Shown here one piece after another: positions 8,670-12,447 of a stretch of DNA of 12,447 nucleotides. Below the pieces are notes generated by a model. It had not been told where the DNA came from and made no database searches. It saw only the letters and a list, made by a program, of their open reading frames with translations. The number at the start of each line of letters is the position of its first letter. The stretch's first letter is position 1. Where the stretch lies: assembly GCA_003224075.1 (NCBI GenBank), contig QHYF01000017.1, positions 1 to 12,447 of the forward strand, written 5' to 3'. The position numbers were made by a program, and so were the translations under genes. The DNA is from Acidobacteriota bacterium. GTDB lineage: Bacteria; Acidobacteriota; Terriglobia; Acidiferrales; UBA7541.

Positions 8670-8981
8670 ATGAAGAAGTGGACAGTAGGGTTGATGGCGC
8701 TCATGGCAGTGCTGCTGATGGCACCGGCGGCATTTGCGCAGGGAGCAGATCAGACGGGAGGAGGCGGCAAGGCGCTCGCGGGGATTGCCGTCGGTTTCGG
8801 CATGGCAATCGCTGCGTTTGGCTGCGGCTTGGCGCAAGGCCGCATTGCCTCAGCGGCCTGCGAAGGGATGGCTCGCAATCCTGGAGCAGCTGGCCCGATT
8901 CGTGCTTCGATGATTCTCGGCCTAGTGTTCGTCGAAACTCTGGTGCTCTTCACGCTCGCGATGATCGCGCTCAAGGTCTAA
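8670..8981 (+). CDS. atpE: F-type ATP synthase subunit c (AtpE) with N-terminal signal-like sequence
   Basis: Subunit c is the two-helix proteolipid of the rotating c-ring. The 103-residue product opens with a signal-peptide-like segment (KK, then a hydrophobic stretch, then APAAFA followed by QGADQ) with a plausible cleavage site after residue 23. A mature protein of 80 residues would then have the usual length. The first helix has the glycine/alanine-rich GIAVGFGMAIAAFGCGLAQG, the polar loop is ACEGMARNPGAAGPIRAS, and the second helix LGLVFVETLVLFTLAMIAL carries the ion-binding glutamate E89. Q56 in the first helix and T90 next to the glutamate are also seen in Na+-binding c subunits, but Q56 also occurs in H+-type rings. 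The start is fixed by the Shine-Dalgarno at 8658-8665; an upstream in-frame ATG at 8625 lacks a site. It is the last gene of its unit. Confidence 0.96.
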   Translation: MKKWTVGLMALMAVLLMAPAAFAQGADQTGGGGKALAGIAVGFGMAIAAFGCGLAQGRIASAACEGMARNPGAAGPIRASMILGLVFVETLVLFTLAMIALKV

Positions 8982-9008
8982 GAGACTTCCTCATCTAAGA
9001 AATGGCAA

Positions 9009-9046
9009 CGGCCCGGTGGCGCAAGCTGCCGGGCCGCTCTCTTTTT
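9009..9046 (+). terminator. Rho-independent terminator of the nuo-atp unit, possibly bidirectional
   Basis: CGGCCCGG at 9009-9016 pairs perfectly with CCGGGCCG at 9029-9036. The stem can continue inward with TGGC/GCTG (two of the four pairs are G-T) to a GCAA tetraloop at 9021-9024. A T-tract (CTTTTT, 9041-9046) follows. This lies 27 bases after the atpE stop and ends the plus-strand unit. For the minus-strand nuoN the same stem lies about 75 bases past its stop, with a weaker T-rich stretch beyond it (complement of about 8996-9008). Confidence 0.85.
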
Positions 9047-9109
9047 CCGCGCAGGAATGCAGAAGCCAGCCTTTGTCCGGCCCTCTTCTTCTCGCGCGAG
9101 GTCACAATT

Positions 9110-10573
9110 TCAGTGGCCGAGGAGATTGGGCCTGAGGATGAAGTTGATGACCGGGTTGGGATAAACGCCAAACAGGATGGTGCCGACAAACGTGATGAGA
9201 AGCACGGCGCTGACGCCTACTGGGAACCGCACGGGTGCTAGCGCGGCGGCCTCCGCGCTGGGCTCGCGCATGTACATTACCACGATCACGCGCAAGTAGT
9301 AATAAGCTCCAATCACGCTGTTAATCGCCATTAGCACCGCAAGCCACACCAGATGTGAATTCACGGCAGCTTTGAAGATGTAGAATTTGCCGAAAAAACC
9401 GGCCGTAACCGGCAATCCGAGAAGTGAAAGGAGGTACAGGCTCAACGCCGCCGCCACCACCGGCTGCCGCTCGGAAAGTCCCGCGTAATCGTGCAGGGAA
9501 AGATTTTTTTCGCCGCTGCCGCCAAGCTGCGAAACGATCGTGAACGCCCCCAGCTTTACCAGCGCGTAGCTCAGCAGGTAGAAGAGCACCGCCGCATACG
9601 CGGGCGCTGCTTCCGCGGAATTCTCCTGCGCCATGAATGTAACAGCCGCGAAAGCCACGAGGATGTACCCGGCATGCGCGATCGAGCTATAAGCCAGCAG
9701 GCGCTTGATGTTGGTCTGCACCAGCGCGCCTAGATTCCCAACGAACATCGTGAGCGCTGCCAACACCCAAAACGCCCAGAACCAGAAATGCGTGGCCGCG
9801 GGAACCGTGGCAAAAATGCGCAGCAGCAGCGCAAACGCCGCGGCCTTCGGTCCTGCGGAAAACAGCGCGGTGACCGGTGTCGGCGCTCCTTCGTAAACGT
9901 CCGGCGTCCAAACTTGGAAAGGGGCCGCCGCCACCTTAAAGCCGAGACCAATCAGGATCATCGCGAGCCCGAGCTTCAGCAGCGTGCTGGACATGTCGGC
10001 CGCGGCCATCTTGTCCAGCATCGTCGTGCCGGTGGAACCGTAGACGAGCGCGATGCCATACAAAAAGAAAGCGGTGGCGAACGAGCCGAGCAGAAAGTAC
10101 TTCATCGCGGACTCGCTGGATTTCAGCGAATCGCGCCGGTATCCCGCCAGGATGTAGCTCGAAATAGAACTCATCTCCAGTCCAATGAAGGCCGTGAGCA
10201 ATTCCTGTGCCGAAGCCAAAACACCCATGCCCGCCGTGGCAAACAGCAGCAACGCATAGAATTCGGCGAAAGGTAGACGCTCGCGATCCAAATACGGCCC
10301 GGCAGCCAGAACCACCAGAAATGCCACGGCACCGACCAGAAGATGAAAGAAAAAGCTGAAGGAGTCGGACTGGACGAGCCCGGAGAATCCCGGGCCCGCA
10401 TGGCGGAACGCGAAATAGGACGCAGCAGTACCGGCGAGCGCTCCGACGAACGCCAGGAATGTGAAAAAGTGCCGGTTGCGCACGAACGGCTGCAGCAGCA
10501 TTGCCAGCACGCCGAAGCCGCACCAAATCAGTTCTGGAAGGACGCGATAAATGTCTATGGTGCGAGGAAACAT
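9110..10573 (-). CDS. nuoN: NADH-quinone oxidoreductase subunit N (NuoN), copy 2
   Basis: This is a second NuoN, 487 residues, of normal family length. It carries the antiporter-like residues at the positions expected from E. coli: E133 in FIGLEMSSISSYILAGY, K213 in LIGLGFKVAAAPFQVWTPDV, K243 in ALFSAGPKAAAFALLLR, QTNIKRLLAYSSIAHAGY, and K396 in GFFGKFYIFKAAV. Unlike copy 1 it has a short linker between its sixth and seventh helices (STGTTMLDKMAAADMSSTLL). Copies 1 and 2 align well only around the core motifs, so they are old paralogues rather than a recent duplication. The start codon touches the stop of the upstream nuoM with no spacer (TAAATG), indicating coupled translation. It is the last gene of the minus-strand unit and converges on atpE across a 128-base spacer. 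Confidence 0.97.
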   Translation of the reverse strand: MFPRTIDIYRVLPELIWCGFGVLAMLLQPFVRNRHFFTFLAFVGALAGTAASYFAFRHAGPGFSGLVQSDSFSFFFHLLVGAVAFLVVLAAGPYLDRERLPFAEFYALLLFATAGMGVLASAQELLTAFIGLEMSSISSYILAGYRRDSLKSSESAMKYFLLGSFATAFFLYGIALVYGSTGTTMLDKMAAADMSSTLLKLGLAMILIGLGFKVAAAPFQVWTPDVYEGAPTPVTALFSAGPKAAAFALLLRIFATVPAATHFWFWAFWVLAALTMFVGNLGALVQTNIKRLLAYSSIAHAGYILVAFAAVTFMAQENSAEAAPAYAAVLFYLLSYALVKLGAFTIVSQLGGSGEKNLSLHDYAGLSERQPVVAAALSLYLLSLLGLPVTAGFFGKFYIFKAAVNSHLVWLAVLMAINSVIGAYYYLRVIVVMYMREPSAEAAALAPVRFPVGVSAVLLITFVGTILFGVYPNPVINFILRPNLLGH

Positions 10574-12166
10574 TTAACGAATTCCCAGCCTTTCGATCGG
10601 GACGGCTTTCGCCGTGTTTGCGGAATCGCCCTTGACTTCCGGTGCCGCTCCGGGCGGCGTTGCGGCTTCGTACGGCCGCTGTGGTTCGACCTGGTCGATC
10701 ACCGTTTGAGTGGCGGCGGCCGTGCGGCGCGTGATGAACGGCGAACCAATGCCCATCCATAGCGTTACGACCGCCACGACGCCAAGAATCCACTTTTCGC
10801 GCGCGGTGGCGTCGGGAAGCGTGCGGTTTTTCTCCCGCGTGATTTCGCCGAAGAACACTCGCTGATAGGACCACAGCAGGTAGCAAGCAGAAAGAATCAC
10901 GCCCACCGCGGCCCACGAAGCCCACTGCCAGTGCCTCTGGTACGTGCCGAGCAGGACCAGGAATTCGCCGACGAAGCCGTTGAGCATCGGCAGGCCGAGC
11001 GAAGAGAGCGCGGTAAACAGAAAGAAAGCGGCCAGCTTCGGCATTGGCGTGGAGAGCCCGCCGTATTCGCTGATTTCAAAAGTGTGCCGCCGGTCGTAGA
11101 GCATGCCGACGAGCAGGAAGAGCGCGCCCGTGGATACTCCGTGCGCGAGCATCTGGTAGACAGCGCCCTGCATGGAAATGTTGTGGAACGCGAAGATGCC
11201 CAGCACCACGAAGCCGAGGTGGCTGACCGAGGAATACGCGACCAGTTTCTTCAGGTTCGGCTGAACCATCGCCACCAATGCGCCGTAAATAATGCCGATG
11301 ATCGCCAGTACCGCGACCCAGCGCGCCGCCCGATGTGAGGCTTCGGGGAAGAGCGGCAGGCAGAAGCGAATCATGCCGTAAGTGCCTAGCTTCAGAAGAA
11401 CGCCCGCGAGCATAACGGAACCGGCCGTGGGCGCTTCCACGTGCGCGTCCGGCAGCCATGTGTGGAGCGGAAAGAGCGGCACCTTGATGGCAAAGGCCAG
11501 GAAAAAAGCCAGGAACAGCAGCATTTCCGTGCGCGGCGCGAGCACCATCGTGCCATTTGCGAGCATCTGCTGGATCGTCGGGAGGTCAAACGTGCCCGTG
11601 GAGTTGTAGAGCCAGATGATGCCCACGAGCATCAGGATCGAACCCGCCATGGTGTAAAGCACGAACTTCACCGCGGCGTACACGCGCCGCTCGTGGCCCC
11701 AGATGCCGATCAGGAACGCCATGGGAATCAGCATCACTTCCCAGAACAGGAAAAAGAGGAAAAGATCGAGCGACAAGAAGACGCCAACGACGCCTACTTC
11801 TAGCATGAACAACATCACGAAGAATTCCTTCACACGGTGAGCGATGCTATTCCACGACGCCAGAACCGAGATCGGCGTCAGGAACGTCGTCAGGAGAACC
11901 AAGAACAGGCTGATGCCGTCGACACCGAGGTGATAATTGATCGGCGGCTGGTTGATCCACTTCGCAAATTCTTCCAGGTGATATCCGGCCGTGCCAATCG
12001 GCACCCTGGGAAGCATCAACAGCGAGAAAAGGAATTCCGCGGCCGAAACGACCATGGCGATCAAACGAATGTACTTGTGGTCGTCACCGCGAAGCATCAG
12101 AAGGGCGAGCGCACCCACAGCGGGGAAAAAAATAAGCACGGAAAGCAGATGTCCGCCGGGCAGCAT
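10574..12166 (-). CDS. nuoM: NADH-quinone oxidoreductase subunit M (NuoM), copy 2
   Basis: This is a second NuoM, 530 residues. It has YHLGVDGISLFLVLLTTF, E143 in FWEVMLIPMAFLIGIWG, K228 in FLAFAIKVPLFPLHTWLPDA, K259 in VMLAGVLLKLGTYGM, YSSVSHLGFVVLGIF, H342 in MLAHGVSTGALFLLVG and E401 in GFVGEFLVLLGTY, all family hallmarks. The start is set at 12166 because the ATG there overlaps the nuoL stop by one base (TGATG) and the protein begins with a helix (LLSVLIFFPAVGALALLML). A longer reading from 12394 would only add Arg-rich residues read out of frame from nuoL. After the last helix (ILGVVAVVTLWMGIG) there is a tail of about 50 residues rich in Pro, Ala and charged residues (for example ATPPGAAPEVKGDSANTA), absent from copy 1. 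The product looks functional. Confidence 0.97.
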   Translation of the reverse strand: MLPGGHLLSVLIFFPAVGALALLMLRGDDHKYIRLIAMVVSAAEFLFSLLMLPRVPIGTAGYHLEEFAKWINQPPINYHLGVDGISLFLVLLTTFLTPISVLASWNSIAHRVKEFFVMLFMLEVGVVGVFLSLDLFLFFLFWEVMLIPMAFLIGIWGHERRVYAAVKFVLYTMAGSILMLVGIIWLYNSTGTFDLPTIQQMLANGTMVLAPRTEMLLFLAFFLAFAIKVPLFPLHTWLPDAHVEAPTAGSVMLAGVLLKLGTYGMIRFCLPLFPEASHRAARWVAVLAIIGIIYGALVAMVQPNLKKLVAYSSVSHLGFVVLGIFAFHNISMQGAVYQMLAHGVSTGALFLLVGMLYDRRHTFEISEYGGLSTPMPKLAAFFLFTALSSLGLPMLNGFVGEFLVLLGTYQRHWQWASWAAVGVILSACYLLWSYQRVFFGEITREKNRTLPDATAREKWILGVVAVVTLWMGIGSPFITRRTAAATQTVIDQVEPQRPYEAATPPGAAPEVKGDSANTAKAVPIERLGIR

Positions 12167-12447
12167 CAACGCACCATCTCGATGACGGGTTTTCCAGTGC
12201 TCGGCCAGAAGAAGATCACGGCGATCACCACAAGCGCTCCGACGACAACCCACACTGCGTAGCTCCGCGTGTTCCCGGACTGCGTGCGGCGGACTCCATC
12301 GCCGATGGCGGCCGTTCCGTCTGCGATAGCATTCACGGTTCCGTCGATTCCAGCCACGTCTGCGGCTTTCCACAGCACATTTGTAGAAACCCACAGCAGC
12401 GGCTTGACGATCAATGCAGCGTACAACTCGTCCACGTAATACTTATT
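12166..12447 (-). CDS. nuoL: NADH-quinone oxidoreductase subunit L (NuoL), copy 2, 3' end
   Basis: The last 93 codons of a second nuoL run in from the right edge of the window; the start is outside. The visible part begins with NKYYVDELYAALIVKPLLW, the conserved motif before the lateral amphipathic helix of NuoL. An Ala/Gly/Asp-rich amphipathic stretch (DGTVNAIADGTAAIGDGV) follows, then a final membrane helix (YAVWVVVGALVVIAVIFFW) and a short end, GKPVIEMVR. The TGA shares one base with the ATG of the following nuoM. This confirms a second L-M-N series on the minus strand and gives a template for the C-terminus that is frameshifted in the plus-strand nuoL. No frame break is seen in the portion available. 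Confidence 0.93.
   Translation of the reverse strand, partial: NKYYVDELYAALIVKPLLWVSTNVLWKAADVAGIDGTVNAIADGTAAIGDGVRRTQSGNTRSYAVWVVVGALVVIAVIFFWPSTGKPVIEMVR

Noticed and set aside
9936..10925. Minus-strand open frame of 329 codons across the nuoM/nuoN boundary
   Set aside because: It overlaps two well-supported genes in a different frame and gives Arg/Gly-rich sequence without domains.
12167..12394. Upstream extension of the minus-strand nuoM to a start at 12394
   Set aside because: The extra 76 residues are nuoL coding sequence read in another frame; the ATG at 12166 overlapping the nuoL stop gives a normal NuoM N-terminus.

Overview
The window is almost entirely respiratory-chain and ATP synthase membrane-subunit genes, packed with almost no spacing. 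Gene content, moderately high G+C and protein style (signal-peptide-bearing subunit c, alternative-length NuoH and NuoN, two NuoL-M-N sets) suggest an Acidobacteriota-type genome, possibly a metagenome-assembled one. That taxonomic call is inference; no rRNA or marker gene is present to confirm it.

Left block, plus strand (1-8981): the 3' end of nuoH, then nuoJ, nuoK, nuoL (broken by a +1 frame change near 3236-3276), nuoM and nuoN. These are subunits of the membrane arm of complex I (NDH-1). nuoN runs directly, by overlapping reading frames, into atpZ, an atpI-like gene, atpB (subunit a) and atpE (subunit c) of the F-type ATP synthase Fo sector. A strong GC-rich hairpin with a T-tract ends the unit at about 9009-9046. 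No F1 genes and no subunit b or delta gene follow, so the rest of the ATP synthase must be encoded elsewhere.

Right block, minus strand (12447-9110): the 3' end of a second nuoL, then a second nuoM and a second nuoN, converging on the first block. The window therefore sits where two complex I clusters face each other, with duplicated antiporter-like subunits L, M and N. The second set is intact as far as it is visible and could in principle supply an intact NuoL if the first really is broken.

Functionally, complex I moves protons (or Na+) outward while passing electrons from its hydrophilic arm to quinone, and Fo uses the resulting ion gradient for ATP synthesis. Linking nuo and Fo genes in one transcription unit would coordinate production of the gradient and its consumption. 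I see no defence system, CRISPR array, mobile element, tRNA or rRNA. There is no gap of 300 bases or more without a gene. The points worth a second look are the nuoL frameshift, the two-helix insertion in NuoH, the convergent duplicate L-M-N sets, the nuo-Fo fusion of operons, and the ion-pathway residues of AtpE and AtpB.
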